Assembly (NCBI GenBank): GCA_031411995.1
Contig: JANOCD010000133.1
Location: 1-64,000, forward strand
From: Rudanella sp031411995
GTDB taxonomy: Bacteria; Bacteroidota; Bacteroidia; Cytophagales; Spirosomataceae
DNA length: 64,000 nucleotides
Reading direction: 5' to 3'
In this document: piece after piece, positions 1 through 7,993 of the stretch
Numbering within the stretch: the first letter of the stretch is position 1
Layout: each line of letters begins with the position of its first letter
The notes under the pieces: model-generated
The model's database searches: none
Seen by the model: the letters and a program-made list of their open reading frames with translations, nothing else
Told to the model about the DNA's origin: nothing
Position numbers and translations under genes: made by a program

Positions 1-18
1 CGCTCAAACGTCCAGTCA

Positions 19-38
19 GCCTGAGCGGAGTCGAAGGC
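19..38. repeat. Short REP-like palindromic motif at window edge
   Basis: The 20-base sequence GCCTGAGCGGAGTCGAAGGC begins and ends with complementary GCCT/AGGC and lies in the spacer downstream of madM. Close variants of this word are, to my recollection, common intergenic repeats in bacterial genomes, but only one copy is visible here. The rest of positions 1-100 shows no gene. Confidence is low because copy number cannot be tested. Confidence 0.35.
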
Positions 39-100
39 CACAAGCGTCAGCAATCAAGTCAGAATTTGTCCTATATCCCTTTTATAACGCCCCCCCTTTC

Positions 101-862
101 TCACTTAAAAAACACCGTCACCAGCAGATATAGCAGCGACGGGCAAAGCAGGCAACCGAGGCCAGTGTAAAACGTGGCGGTCATGGCTCCGTAAGGTACT
201 AATTTGGGGTCGGTGGCGGCCAAACCAGCGGCCACGCCACTTGTGGTTCCCATCAAACCACCAAAAATCATGGCGGTTGAGGGGTTGTTCAGGCCAATGA
301 AACGGGCGATGAGCGGGGTGCCGATGGTGACTAAAATTGACTTCACCAACCCGGCTGCAATGCTGTTGGCAATCACGTCGGATGAGGCCCCGATGGCCGC
401 ACCCGTCACCGGCCCCACAATGAAAGTGCAGGCCCCAGCCCCAATGGTGGTGATGCTTTTGGCATCGGAATAGCCCATGAGCCAGGCAATAATGGCCCCG
501 CAAGTGAAGGTAAAAACCACCCCGATGAACAGCGAAATTACCCCCGCCAGCCCCGTTTTTCTGACAACCCCGAAGCTGACTCCGAGCGCAGTGGACACAA
601 TGGCAAAATCGCGAAACATGGAGCCACCCATCAGCTCGAATCCGCTCAGTTGCGTTATGTCGGCAATGCCTTTTTTGCCGCCTGTCAAAATGCCGCCGAT
701 ATAGGCCAATACCAACCCCAGGAAAATGGCAATGGCTGACCCCGGAATTTTGCGGTTCGTCAGCTTTTCGGACAGGAAATCAGCCAAATACATGATCAGG
801 CCCGTTACCAAAAAGGCAACGATCAGGCCGTTTTTTACCAGCAATGTAGTTATGTAGTCCAT
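101..862 (-). CDS. madM: Malonate transporter subunit MadM
   Basis: This 253-residue integral membrane protein matches the larger subunit of the two-component MadL/MadM malonate carrier, which imports malonate with a cation in Malonomonas and pseudomonads. Many hydrophobic segments fill the protein from residue 12 to the C-terminus, with glycine-rich loops such as GAGACTFIVGPVTGAAIG near residues 140-160. It is the last gene of the minus-strand run and its start overlaps the end of madL by 13 bases, typical of translational coupling. With the acyl-CoA synthetase just upstream it forms a malonate uptake and activation module. Family assignment is from sequence character and context; substrate is inferred. 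Confidence 0.88.
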   Translation of the reverse strand: MDYITTLLVKNGLIVAFLVTGLIMYLADFLSEKLTNRKIPGSAIAIFLGLVLAYIGGILTGGKKGIADITQLSGFELMGGSMFRDFAIVSTALGVSFGVVRKTGLAGVISLFIGVVFTFTCGAIIAWLMGYSDAKSITTIGAGACTFIVGPVTGAAIGASSDVIANSIAAGLVKSILVTIGTPLIARFIGLNNPSTAMIFGGLMGTTSGVAAGLAATDPKLVPYGAMTATFYTGLGCLLCPSLLYLLVTVFFK

Positions 863-1245
863 TCGGCGGGTGTTTCAGGGGTGATCTCGGTGGGTGTTTT
901 TGGTTTCGAGAGGAGCGGTAGAAACAACAGGCAAAGGATTACCGGAATGCTACCCGCCAGCAGCGTAATAAGTCCTCCTGCCACGGCAACCCGCACATTT
1001 TGAATGGCCGACATCGCCACAATAACGGGGATATACATTTTGCTCCAGAACAGAATGCCGCTCTCCATTTCGGGATGCAACTGATCCCGTTTTTCGAGCC
1101 AGTTTTGGGCAAAAATCAGCAGCAACATGGCAAAACCGACCCCGCCAACATTGGCATCGATACCAATAAGACGACCCAAAGTCTCGCCCACCAATTGACC
1201 TACTATAAAACAGCCCGCTAAAAGGGCCACACCTCGGATTAGCAT
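850..1245 (-). CDS. madL: Malonate transporter subunit MadL
   Basis: A 131-residue membrane protein with about four hydrophobic segments that matches the small MadL subunit of the malonate carrier. Features seen: N-terminal MLIRGVALLAGCFIVGQLVG, a central segment with FWSKMYIPVIVAMSA, and a short proline/threonine-rich cytoplasmic tail. MadL and MadM are always needed together in the known system, and here the two reading frames overlap by 13 bases. The 68-base spacer upstream, toward the synthetase gene, carries a repeat-rich inverted structure described separately. The length fits the family. Confidence 0.87.
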   Translation of the reverse strand: MLIRGVALLAGCFIVGQLVGETLGRLIGIDANVGGVGFAMLLLIFAQNWLEKRDQLHPEMESGILFWSKMYIPVIVAMSAIQNVRVAVAGGLITLLAGSIPVILCLLFLPLLSKPKTPTEITPETPAEWTT

Positions 1246-1248
1246 AAA

Positions 1249-1321
1249 GCGAAAGAGTGAGAGAGCGAAAGAGCGGCTGACGCATGAGTGTTGCTATTGC
1301 GACAGCCGCTCTTTCACTCAT
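1249..1321. repeat. Octamer repeats and 13-bp inverted repeat between matB and madL
   Basis: The spacer between the synthetase stop and the madL start is built of purine-rich words of the form GAGYGAAA (about 1249-1275). GAAAGAGCGGCTG at 1267-1279 is repeated in inverted form, CAGCCGCTCTTTC, at 1303-1315. The right arm abuts the stop codon of the synthetase gene. It could form a hairpin between cotranscribed genes and reduce downstream transporter expression or protect the upstream mRNA; that role is inferred. Confidence 0.6.
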
Positions 1322-2828
1322 TAAAAATCTTTTTGAGATCATTCTTGGTTACTTTTCCCATTGCGTTGCGAGGGAGTTCGTTCACGATCTTATAGCGTCG
1401 GGGCGTTTTGTAGGTGGGCATCCGTTCGCGAATCCACCTATTCAACTCGGTGGTATCCAGATTGCTATCGTTAACCACCAGAGCGGCCACGACCAACTCG
1501 CCCCATTCTTCGTTATCGATGCCCACTACGCTGCAATCGTCAATTTGGGGGTGCATTCGCAGGATTTCTTCAATTTCTAAAGCCGAAATTTTGTACCCGC
1601 CCGACTTGATGATGTCGATGGAACTGCGGCCCAGAATCCGGTAGTAGCCATTTTCCAACACGGCCACATCGCCCGTTTTAAACCAGCTATCATACGTGAA
1701 TGTAGCTTCGGTGGCTTCTTTTTTGCCCCAATATTCGCCGAACACATTAGCCCCCTTTACCAAAATTTCGCCGGGCGACGCGTCGCCCGGCGTGGACTCG
1801 CCCGTTTCACTTGGTGTTACATCATTATACTCATCATCAACCAATCGGATGGATACGCCCGGCAAGGGTTGCCCAATATGGCCCGCCCGCCGTTCTCCCC
1901 AATACGGATTACTGATGGCCATGCCGATTTCGGTCATGCCGTAGCGTTCCAGAAGCCGGTGGCCGCTGATGGTTTCCCATTTTTCCATCACTGAAACGGG
2001 CAGAGCCGCCGAGCCAGAAACCATCAACCGAAACGTTTTCATCGCGGCTGTCAAGGCTTGTTGTTGGGTGCCGGGGAGCGTCTCGAAATGGGCAATGAGT
2101 TTGAAATAAATGGTTGGTACAGCCATGAAAACACCCACTCGCTTTTGTTGGGCAATGGTCAAAAACCAGTCGAAAACCGCCTGGGCCGAGAAATTGGGTA
2201 GAAACTCGACTGTGCCACCAGCCCGGAGCGTACAACTTACCACGTTGATAATGCCGTGAACATGGTGCAGCGGCAAAATGCACAGCAGATGATCGTTTTC
2301 GGTGTATTCCCAGGCCTGCACCAGCGTGGACACCTGCGCGTGGATGTTGGCGTGAGTCGTCACCACACCTTTGGGCAAGTTGGTGGTGCCACTGGTGTAC
2401 AAAATCATGGCCCGGCGGTCGGGGGTGATGTTGGGTAAATCGCTGGTGGGGGCTGTTTCGGGATGGCCCAGAACCAGAAACCGCAACCCCTTTTGAGCAA
2501 CGTATTGGCCCAGAATCGGCTCAAATTCGGGGGAGACTACGATGATTTCGGCCTGTGTGTCCTCGATCACGTATTGCAGCGAAGTGAGCGGATGGGCCGT
2601 GCAAAGCGGCACCGCCACACCTCCGGCCAACCAGATTCCCCGCTGCACCCGCACATAATCGAAGCCGGGGGCAACCATGAACGCCACCCGCGTTTCGGCT
2701 AAATCGGTTTTTCCAGCTAGCAACGTATGGGCAAACTGCCCCGAAGCATCCTGTAAATTAGAATAGCTAAATGACTGACCATTAGAGATAATGGCCGTTT
2801 TGGATAGGGCCTGATTGGGTTGTTGCAT
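1314..2828 (-). CDS. matB: Malonyl-CoA synthetase-like acyl-CoA synthetase (MatB type)
   Basis: An ANL-superfamily adenylate-forming enzyme of about 504 residues. Visible motifs are the phosphate-binding loop YTSGTTNLPKGV, the aromatic-GMTE adenine motif ERYGMTE, the hinge-region aspartate in WFKTGD, and the C-terminal catalytic lysine region NAMGKVTK. MatB converts malonate, ATP and CoA to malonyl-CoA; that substrate is inferred from the adjacent madL/madM and from length. A GTG at 2849 would add seven residues, but the ATG at 2828 gives the more usual N-terminus. An unusual insert, STPGDASP, lies between two GE dipeptides before EILVKG and is encoded by a perfect palindrome at 1769-1792. 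Confidence 0.8.
   Translation of the reverse strand: MQQPNQALSKTAIISNGQSFSYSNLQDASGQFAHTLLAGKTDLAETRVAFMVAPGFDYVRVQRGIWLAGGVAVPLCTAHPLTSLQYVIEDTQAEIIVVSPEFEPILGQYVAQKGLRFLVLGHPETAPTSDLPNITPDRRAMILYTSGTTNLPKGVVTTHANIHAQVSTLVQAWEYTENDHLLCILPLHHVHGIINVVSCTLRAGGTVEFLPNFSAQAVFDWFLTIAQQKRVGVFMAVPTIYFKLIAHFETLPGTQQQALTAAMKTFRLMVSGSAALPVSVMEKWETISGHRLLERYGMTEIGMAISNPYWGERRAGHIGQPLPGVSIRLVDDEYNDVTPSETGESTPGDASPGEILVKGANVFGEYWGKKEATEATFTYDSWFKTGDVAVLENGYYRILGRSSIDIIKSGGYKISALEIEEILRMHPQIDDCSVVGIDNEEWGELVVAALVVNDSNLDTTELNRWIRERMPTYKTPRRYKIVNELPRNAMGKVTKNDLKKIFNE
1769..1792. repeat. 24-bp perfect palindrome inside matB coding sequence
   Basis: The arms CGCCGGGCGACG and CGTCGCCCGGCG form a perfect 24-base palindrome within the synthetase gene. 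It encodes the loop around PGDASPGE, which looks longer than the usual loop of this family. It may be an in-frame insertion of a small palindromic element; alternatively it is a chance GC-rich loop. Confidence 0.7.
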
Positions 2829-2860
2829 GGCTGTTTCGACGTGTACCACTCCTTTATATA

Positions 2861-3976
2861 TTATTCTACAAACCCGGCTTTGGCCTTAAGACCGGTTTTT
2901 ACCCAAGCCCGCAGTTCATCGAAAGCGGTGCCGGTTTGTTTGGGCGTGAAATTACAATGGCCCTGCCCGTTGGTGTATTTGACCGTGAAAAATTGGTCTT
3001 TCCCTTGCTGATGCACCATATTCTCGAAGTTAACGATGCCGTAAGTGGGCGGTATCAACTGATCGTAGATCGTGTGAATGGCCACAGTTGGTTTGTTGAT
3101 GTTGCCTGTGCGGTCGTATTTGCCGAAAATCAGGTTCGGGTTTACCGTTGCTGCCAGCCGTTCGGCTTTTTGGTTTACAGCTAAATTGTCGGGGAAGCCG
3201 CTGTAGAGCGTGTTGGTATTGTCGAAAGGATTGCCGTTGGCTTTTTGGGCCAAATCACGCAATACGTTTTCGTTAAAAAACAGCGAAAAAGGCAAATCGT
3301 CGAGTTTCAGATCGAACCGGCGGGCAAAGGCCACCGCCAACAGGGAGTCCTGTGCGATAATAGCTTTTCTGATTTCACGCGCCCGGAGGGGCATTTTCCG
3401 CGAATCCTGCGCCTGATACGGTTTTTTCAGGTCGAAAATATCTGCCAACGGAGTCGCAATACCCGGAAAAAGCCCGTTGAACGTAGCATACAAGTCGAAC
3501 TCTTTGCGGCATTGCAAATAGGCCCGGCTCGAAAGCGGGCAAAGCGGCAAACCACCGGCATAGTTGCTTCCGAAGTTTTCGAGCATCGCCAGCGTTATGC
3601 CGCCCCCCATTGAATGTCCCACCATGAATGTGGTGTCGGTCTTTCCGTATTTTTTGACGAAATACTGCCGCAACGCTTCCGTGTCGTCAACCCCCTGCGC
3701 CAACGCAAACCCTTGGTATTGATAGTCGGAAGCGGCCACGGCGAACCCTCTTTCCAGAAAAGGAGCCATTCGTTTGGGAAAATCGGGGTTCTGACTTTGG
3801 CGTGGTTTTGCGCCCATAAACTCGTAACCATGGGCGTACATCACCAGTTTGCCTTTCCAGTTTGGCGGAAAAAGAATTTTGTAGTTGGCTCCGTTTATGG
3901 TTCCGGAATCGGTTTTAGCTACGTTTTGCGCCAATGCTGAGGTAGTAAGCAGGCAGAGTAAAAGGAGTTTTTTCAT
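2861..3976 (-). CDS. Secreted alpha/beta hydrolase
   Basis: A 371-residue alpha/beta-hydrolase fold protein. The N-terminus MKKLLLLCLLTTSALAQ is a clear signal peptide, so it acts in the periplasm or outside. The oxyanion region is LVMYAHGYEFMG, the nucleophile elbow is VGHSMGGG (serine at about residue 122), and a C-terminal histidine candidate is in GQGHCNF. The substrate is unknown; a carboxylesterase or aryl-ester hydrolase is plausible. It lies 17 bases after the HGSNAT-like gene and is followed within about 30 bases by matB, so it is probably cotranscribed in the malonate run. Confidence 0.78.
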   Translation of the reverse strand: MKKLLLLCLLTTSALAQNVAKTDSGTINGANYKILFPPNWKGKLVMYAHGYEFMGAKPRQSQNPDFPKRMAPFLERGFAVAASDYQYQGFALAQGVDDTEALRQYFVKKYGKTDTTFMVGHSMGGGITLAMLENFGSNYAGGLPLCPLSSRAYLQCRKEFDLYATFNGLFPGIATPLADIFDLKKPYQAQDSRKMPLRAREIRKAIIAQDSLLAVAFARRFDLKLDDLPFSLFFNENVLRDLAQKANGNPFDNTNTLYSGFPDNLAVNQKAERLAATVNPNLIFGKYDRTGNINKPTVAIHTIYDQLIPPTYGIVNFENMVHQQGKDQFFTVKYTNGQGHCNFTPKQTGTAFDELRAWVKTGLKAKAGFVE

Positions 3977-3993
3977 TGGGTGAAGTCAATTGC

Positions 3994-5190
3994 CTAAATT
4001 CTAATGAATAGTTTTTTCTTGTATAACCATCTGAGGATGAGCCAATAGATTAATAAAGTAGCGGCACCGGCCAGCAACGGCTCATAGGCCAGGCCAAAAA
4101 TTTGGAACGGCCCCGCCCCGAAATGGGTGTAAAATGACCCCATCACAAACTGCTCGATGAGGTGGGCAATCAGGTAGGCCGCTATGGAGTTGGTGCCAAT
4201 CACGATTAGGAAATAGGCCCACCCCTGAAGACCGTTTGCTGCTTCTTTCCGCATGTCGATCAGGAAATAGAAAAGAGATAGCAGCGCGAAACAGCAGCCC
4301 CCACTAAACAGCACCCAGGCGGGTGTCCAGATGCGCTTAACGACGGGGCAAAGACCGACTACCTGCGAAAGAATCCCTAACCCAATGAAAATCAGAGCGG
4401 CCAGCAGAAACCGACGCACCAGAACGGAGGGTTGTTGGCCGCTTCGCAGGTGTTGCCCCGCACGCAAGCCGAGGATCATGGTGGCTAAGGTGGGAATGAA
4501 ACTCAGCGTGGCATAGCCCCCGCCGTTGCACAGAAAGGGTTTGGCGCGTGGAAACAGGTTCAGAAACCAAGTATCGAACGCCCAGGCGACGTTGCTGTTT
4601 TTGTTGAAATGAGCCATCAGGCCCGTGTAGTGATGCGCCCAATCGGCGGGAACCTTCACGGCTTCGTAGGAAAAGTTTGGGTCGGGCAGCGGGTAAACCA
4701 CAAACAACAACCAGTAACCTACCAAAATACCGGCAAAAGCAATCCATTGCACCCTGGGCCGCGCAAAACCCAGCGCGAACAGAAACGGATAACCCAAACC
4801 AATTTGGGTCAGTGTGTCTTCAAAGGTGAAATTGGTCAGATCGCGACCCATCGACCGCAGAAAAATACCAAGAAACACCAGAATTAGCGACCGGCGCAGT
4901 GCGTGAAACCACTGCCACCTAACCGTTTGTCCGCTCTGTTGCCGACTCGCCAGCGAATAGGGGAGAGCAACCCCAACCAGAAACGAAAATGAAGGCTGAA
5001 TCAGGTCGTGGAGCGAGCAACCCGCCCAGGCCACATGGTCCTGATTATAAGCCAGAAATGACCAGAAACCACTGTCGGGCAATGCCTCGTGGACCTTGTG
5101 AAACCGCAGTACTTCGGCCATCATCAATAGCATGACAAAGCCCCGGTATGCATCCATCGACTGCAGGCGGATTGGTGTGGATAGGTTCAT
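3994..5190 (-). CDS. HGSNAT/DUF5009-type membrane acyltransferase-like protein
   Basis: A polytopic membrane protein of 398 residues with about ten hydrophobic segments. The N-terminal signature RLQSMDAYRGFVMLLMMAEV is typical of the heparan-alpha-glucosaminide N-acetyltransferase (HGSNAT) catalytic family and related DUF5009 proteins, which move acyl groups across the membrane to sugars. A conserved-looking histidine lies in the loop at NQDHVAWAGCSLHDLIQP. The start overlaps the stop of the flavin monooxygenase by four bases (ATGA), so the two are translationally coupled. The acceptor substrate cannot be told from the sequence. Confidence 0.75.
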   Translation of the reverse strand: MNLSTPIRLQSMDAYRGFVMLLMMAEVLRFHKVHEALPDSGFWSFLAYNQDHVAWAGCSLHDLIQPSFSFLVGVALPYSLASRQQSGQTVRWQWFHALRRSLILVFLGIFLRSMGRDLTNFTFEDTLTQIGLGYPFLFALGFARPRVQWIAFAGILVGYWLLFVVYPLPDPNFSYEAVKVPADWAHHYTGLMAHFNKNSNVAWAFDTWFLNLFPRAKPFLCNGGGYATLSFIPTLATMILGLRAGQHLRSGQQPSVLVRRFLLAALIFIGLGILSQVVGLCPVVKRIWTPAWVLFSGGCCFALLSLFYFLIDMRKEAANGLQGWAYFLIVIGTNSIAAYLIAHLIEQFVMGSFYTHFGAGPFQIFGLAYEPLLAGAATLLIYWLILRWLYKKKLFIRI

Positions 5191-6422
5191 GATTTTTGGT
5201 TTAGGGTTTCTATATCAAATCCGGCCACCCGTTTATAATGCCCCATCACTTCGGCCAACTCCTCATGCGGAATTTCGTGGTCGGAGAAGCCGTAGGGGAA
5301 ACGATCTTCCATCAAATCCATGATTTCGTCGGGGCCTTTTTGCCGGTTTTGCAGCACAACTTTGGCCGTAACCGGCACCCGTTCGCAGTCGTAGCGGATC
5401 AGGGCGGTTTCAATACTGTCCTCCTCCTGAATGGACGTGGCGAGCGCGTCGGCATCTAAAATTGCCTGCGAAGCCCCGTTTGAGCCAATCGGATACATGG
5501 GATGGGCCGCATCGCCAAGCAGCGTCACCCGCCCAAACGTCCATTGCGGCAGCGGGTCTCGATCCGACATCGGGAACTCGTAGATGGCCTCTGATTTGCT
5601 GATCATATCGTGGACGTTGAGCCACGGAAACTGCCAGTTTTTGTATAGTTTCAGGAGCCGGTTTTTGTCCGCTTGGCGGTTCCAGTCGCGTTCGCGGATG
5701 TTCATGTTCTCGTTTTCGCGGAGGTTGGCCACCCAGTTAATGACCTGATTCCCGTTTTCGTCGAGCGTCGGGCTGATGGGGTAGGCCACCATCTTCTGTT
5801 TCAGGCTTCCAACCATCACCATCGAGCCACCCGTCAGGTAGGGCTTCATCAGCGAAGTGCCCCGGTACAGCACATTCTGCGAGAATTTCGGTTCTCCTTC
5901 ATTGGGGTATAACTGACTGCGAACCACCGAATTGATGCCATCGGCACCGATCAAAAAATCGCCTTCTTCTTCGTGAAAGTCACCCGACTGTCCAATCGTA
6001 AACTGTGCCTTAACGGTATTGCCCGTTCGCTCAAAGCTGACCAAATGATGGTTAGTTTTTATGAACTGCGTGCCAATAACGCGCTGCACTTCGGCAAACA
6101 ACAGCATCTGAAACTGCCCTCGATGGATGGAAAACTGTGGCCATCGGTAGCCCGCAAACCGCCCACGGGCCTCGCTCCAAAATGGCTTGCCAAACTTATC
6201 GAAATAGACCAATTCCTGGGTTTCAACGGCAATGTCGGCGAGTTTTTGTTCCAACCCTAAATTGGTTAAAATTCGAACGCTGTGGGGCAGGGTGTTGATG
6301 CCCACGCCGAGTGGTTTGAGTTGGCTGACCGACTCAAAAACCCGCACCTCGATGCCGAGTCGATGCAAACAAAGGGCGGTGGTCAGGCCACCAATTCCCC
6401 CGCCAATGATGAGTGCTTTCAA
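5187..6422 (-). CDS. FAD-dependent monooxygenase (aromatic hydroxylase family)
   Basis: A 411-residue group A flavoprotein monooxygenase of the UbiH/salicylate-hydroxylase type. The Rossmann dinucleotide motif GGGIGGLTTALCLHRLG is at the N-terminus, FLIGADGINSVVR matches the DG motif region, and GDAAHPMYPIGSNGASQA is the FAD/ribityl GD motif. These enzymes hydroxylate aromatic or conjugated substrates with NAD(P)H and oxygen. Its position ahead of a hydrolase, an acyl-CoA synthetase and a malonate transporter suggests a catabolic route, but no substrate is evident and no ring-cleavage gene is adjacent. Confidence 0.82.
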   Translation of the reverse strand: MKALIIGGGIGGLTTALCLHRLGIEVRVFESVSQLKPLGVGINTLPHSVRILTNLGLEQKLADIAVETQELVYFDKFGKPFWSEARGRFAGYRWPQFSIHRGQFQMLLFAEVQRVIGTQFIKTNHHLVSFERTGNTVKAQFTIGQSGDFHEEEGDFLIGADGINSVVRSQLYPNEGEPKFSQNVLYRGTSLMKPYLTGGSMVMVGSLKQKMVAYPISPTLDENGNQVINWVANLRENENMNIRERDWNRQADKNRLLKLYKNWQFPWLNVHDMISKSEAIYEFPMSDRDPLPQWTFGRVTLLGDAAHPMYPIGSNGASQAILDADALATSIQEEDSIETALIRYDCERVPVTAKVVLQNRQKGPDEIMDLMEDRFPYGFSDHEIPHEELAEVMGHYKRVAGFDIETLNQKS

Positions 6423-6424
6423 GA

Positions 6425-6454
6425 GAGTGAAAGAGCGAAAGAGTGAAAGAGCGA
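6425..6454. repeat. (GAGYGAAA)n octamer tandem repeat
   Basis: Four consecutive units GAGTGAAA, GAGCGAAA, GAGTGAAA, GAGCGA fill the spacer directly upstream of the monooxygenase start. The same word recurs at 1249-1275 and, on the other strand, at 16856-16874. The unit alternates T and C at position four. Confidence 0.75.
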
Positions 6455-6472
6455 TTCAGGAGCGTTTCGGAA

Positions 6473-7018
6473 TCAAAGCAGTTTCCAGACTTGAATAATG
6501 ACTCCGCCGGGGTCGCGGATGCCTTTGGAAACGAATAACGTTTTGGTAAGCCACTCGTATTTGCCGGGGGGCGTTTCAAAGGTGGGAATGGCCCGGAAAT
6601 AATACTCGGACGGGCTGACTTTCTCGCCGTTGGCAATGCGCTGGGCCACTTCGGGCGTGGCAACGCGAATGCCTTTGTTGTTGACGTAGATAAGGGTTCC
6701 GTCGTCGGTTTTGAGCGTATAAAGGGCGTTCAACTCAGCGGTTCCGTCTTTCCGAACGATTTGCCAGTCGGCACCGCCGTTGATGATAGTGCCGTTGAAA
6801 TTGGGTCCGCTGAAGGTGCCTCCCGTGATCGGAATCACCCGTCGGGTGCCGTGGTGCGTTTCGCCGATCACCAACGCCGGATCAATTTTGACTTTCAGTT
6901 CACAAACAAATTCTAAACGGGGAGCTTCGGGGCTGATTTGCGCCAGCAGGTTTTCGGGGTTTGTGCTCATAAAAAAGCAGGTGGCCAGCCAAAGCCGCCA
7001 TAATGGGATTTTTGTCAT
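6473..7018 (-). CDS. DUF3237 domain protein
   Basis: A 181-residue protein whose region from PRLEFVCELKVKID to the C-terminus matches the DUF3237 beta-barrel family, including RVIPITGGTFSGPNFNGTI, GGADWQIVRKDG and the late FETPPGKYEWL. DUF3237 proteins have no firmly established activity and are often found near aromatic catabolism genes. The N-terminal 25 residues are hydrophobic and may be a weak signal peptide; an alternative ATG at 6970 would remove part of it. It heads the minus-strand run that ends in madM, 50 bases upstream of the monooxygenase. Confidence 0.75.
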   Translation of the reverse strand: MTKIPLWRLWLATCFFMSTNPENLLAQISPEAPRLEFVCELKVKIDPALVIGETHHGTRRVIPITGGTFSGPNFNGTIINGGADWQIVRKDGTAELNALYTLKTDDGTLIYVNNKGIRVATPEVAQRIANGEKVSPSEYYFRAIPTFETPPGKYEWLTKTLFVSKGIRDPGGVIIQVWKLL

Positions 7019-7124
7019 TGAGTATTCAGGTTTAGGCTAGGCTGTTGCAAAAACACAACAAAATAGCGTCAAACAGGGATACCCGTGGCTTAAATACCCA
7101 TTAAGATGTTGGAGGCTGGATGTC

Positions 7125-7988
7125 TTACAATTGCCGCTTGAAAAATGCCCAAGCCTCCAGATACACGTCGATGTCGTTGGGGAGATCGTGTTTACCGCCG
7201 ATCACCTTGAGGAGGGTCACTTCGGGTTTGCCTTTTTTACTAAACGTGTATCGTTCAATGGTTTTCCCGTCGGTGGGGTCGATGTTGGGCAAAAGTTGCT
7301 TTTTGGGAGTGCGTTTGTAGCCCGCCAACGACGACCAATAGCGGAACGTCCGGTCGGTGGAGCGCACAAAACCGAGGTTCATTGGCCCGCCCAGAATCAC
7401 TTCGCCACCCTCGTAGGGGTTGGTTTTGTCGTCGGTGCCGTTCACGATCATCACCGGAATAGCCATTCGTTTTTCGGGGCAATCGAGGTTGTTGGTGTCG
7501 GGGAGATTGGCAATGAGGGCGGTGATAGCCCTGAATTTTTCGGGCATGGTCAGGGCCAATTTGTAGGCCATATGACCTCCGCCCGATGTGCCAATCACGA
7601 AAACCTGCCGTTCGTTAATCTGGTATTGTTTGCTGAAAAAGGCGATCATCGCCCCGAAAAAGGCGTTTTCGTCAATATTTTCGACGTTGGCAACGGCGGG
7701 TGAGGCTTTACGGCACTCATTCCAGTACTTTTTGTATCCATCGGGATAAACCATCAGCAGATTTTCGGCGGGGGCAATGGCTTCTAATTTTCCAGCCCTC
7801 GGTCGGCTTTGCAAACCCGTTCCATTCGACCCGTGCAGCACAAAAACAAGGCTCGAATTGGCCTGTGCCGGTTTCTGAAAATGGAACGAACGATAGTGGC
7901 CGTCAATCAGAATGGAGTCGTTGATAATCTGGCTTTTAGCAGAAAACGCAAAGCAAAGCAATAGGAGAAACAGGGGGTATTTCAACAT
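7125..7988 (-). CDS. Secreted PHB-depolymerase/feruloyl-esterase-like hydrolase
   Basis: A 287-residue alpha/beta hydrolase with signal peptide MLKYPLFLLLLCFAFSAKSQ. The oxyanion motif LVFVLHGSNGTG, nucleophile elbow GTSGGGHMAYKLA, acid candidate in NGTDDKTNPYEGG and histidine in GGKHDLPNDID fit the LpqC/polyhydroxybutyrate depolymerase-like esterase family, which also includes acetylxylan and feruloyl esterases. It lies five bases after the tagaturonate reductase gene and shares its operon with a hexuronate permease, so deesterification of plant cell-wall material is a reasonable inference. Confidence 0.78.
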   Translation of the reverse strand: MLKYPLFLLLLCFAFSAKSQIINDSILIDGHYRSFHFQKPAQANSSLVFVLHGSNGTGLQSRPRAGKLEAIAPAENLLMVYPDGYKKYWNECRKASPAVANVENIDENAFFGAMIAFFSKQYQINERQVFVIGTSGGGHMAYKLALTMPEKFRAITALIANLPDTNNLDCPEKRMAIPVMIVNGTDDKTNPYEGGEVILGGPMNLGFVRSTDRTFRYWSSLAGYKRTPKKQLLPNIDPTDGKTIERYTFSKKGKPEVTLLKVIGGKHDLPNDIDVYLEAWAFFKRQL

Positions 7989-7993
7989 AGTTT

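Noticed and set aside
105..503. Open frame in another reading frame of madM
   Set aside because: It overlaps madM almost wholly, has a composition unlike a protein, and no recognisable motif; it is a shadow.
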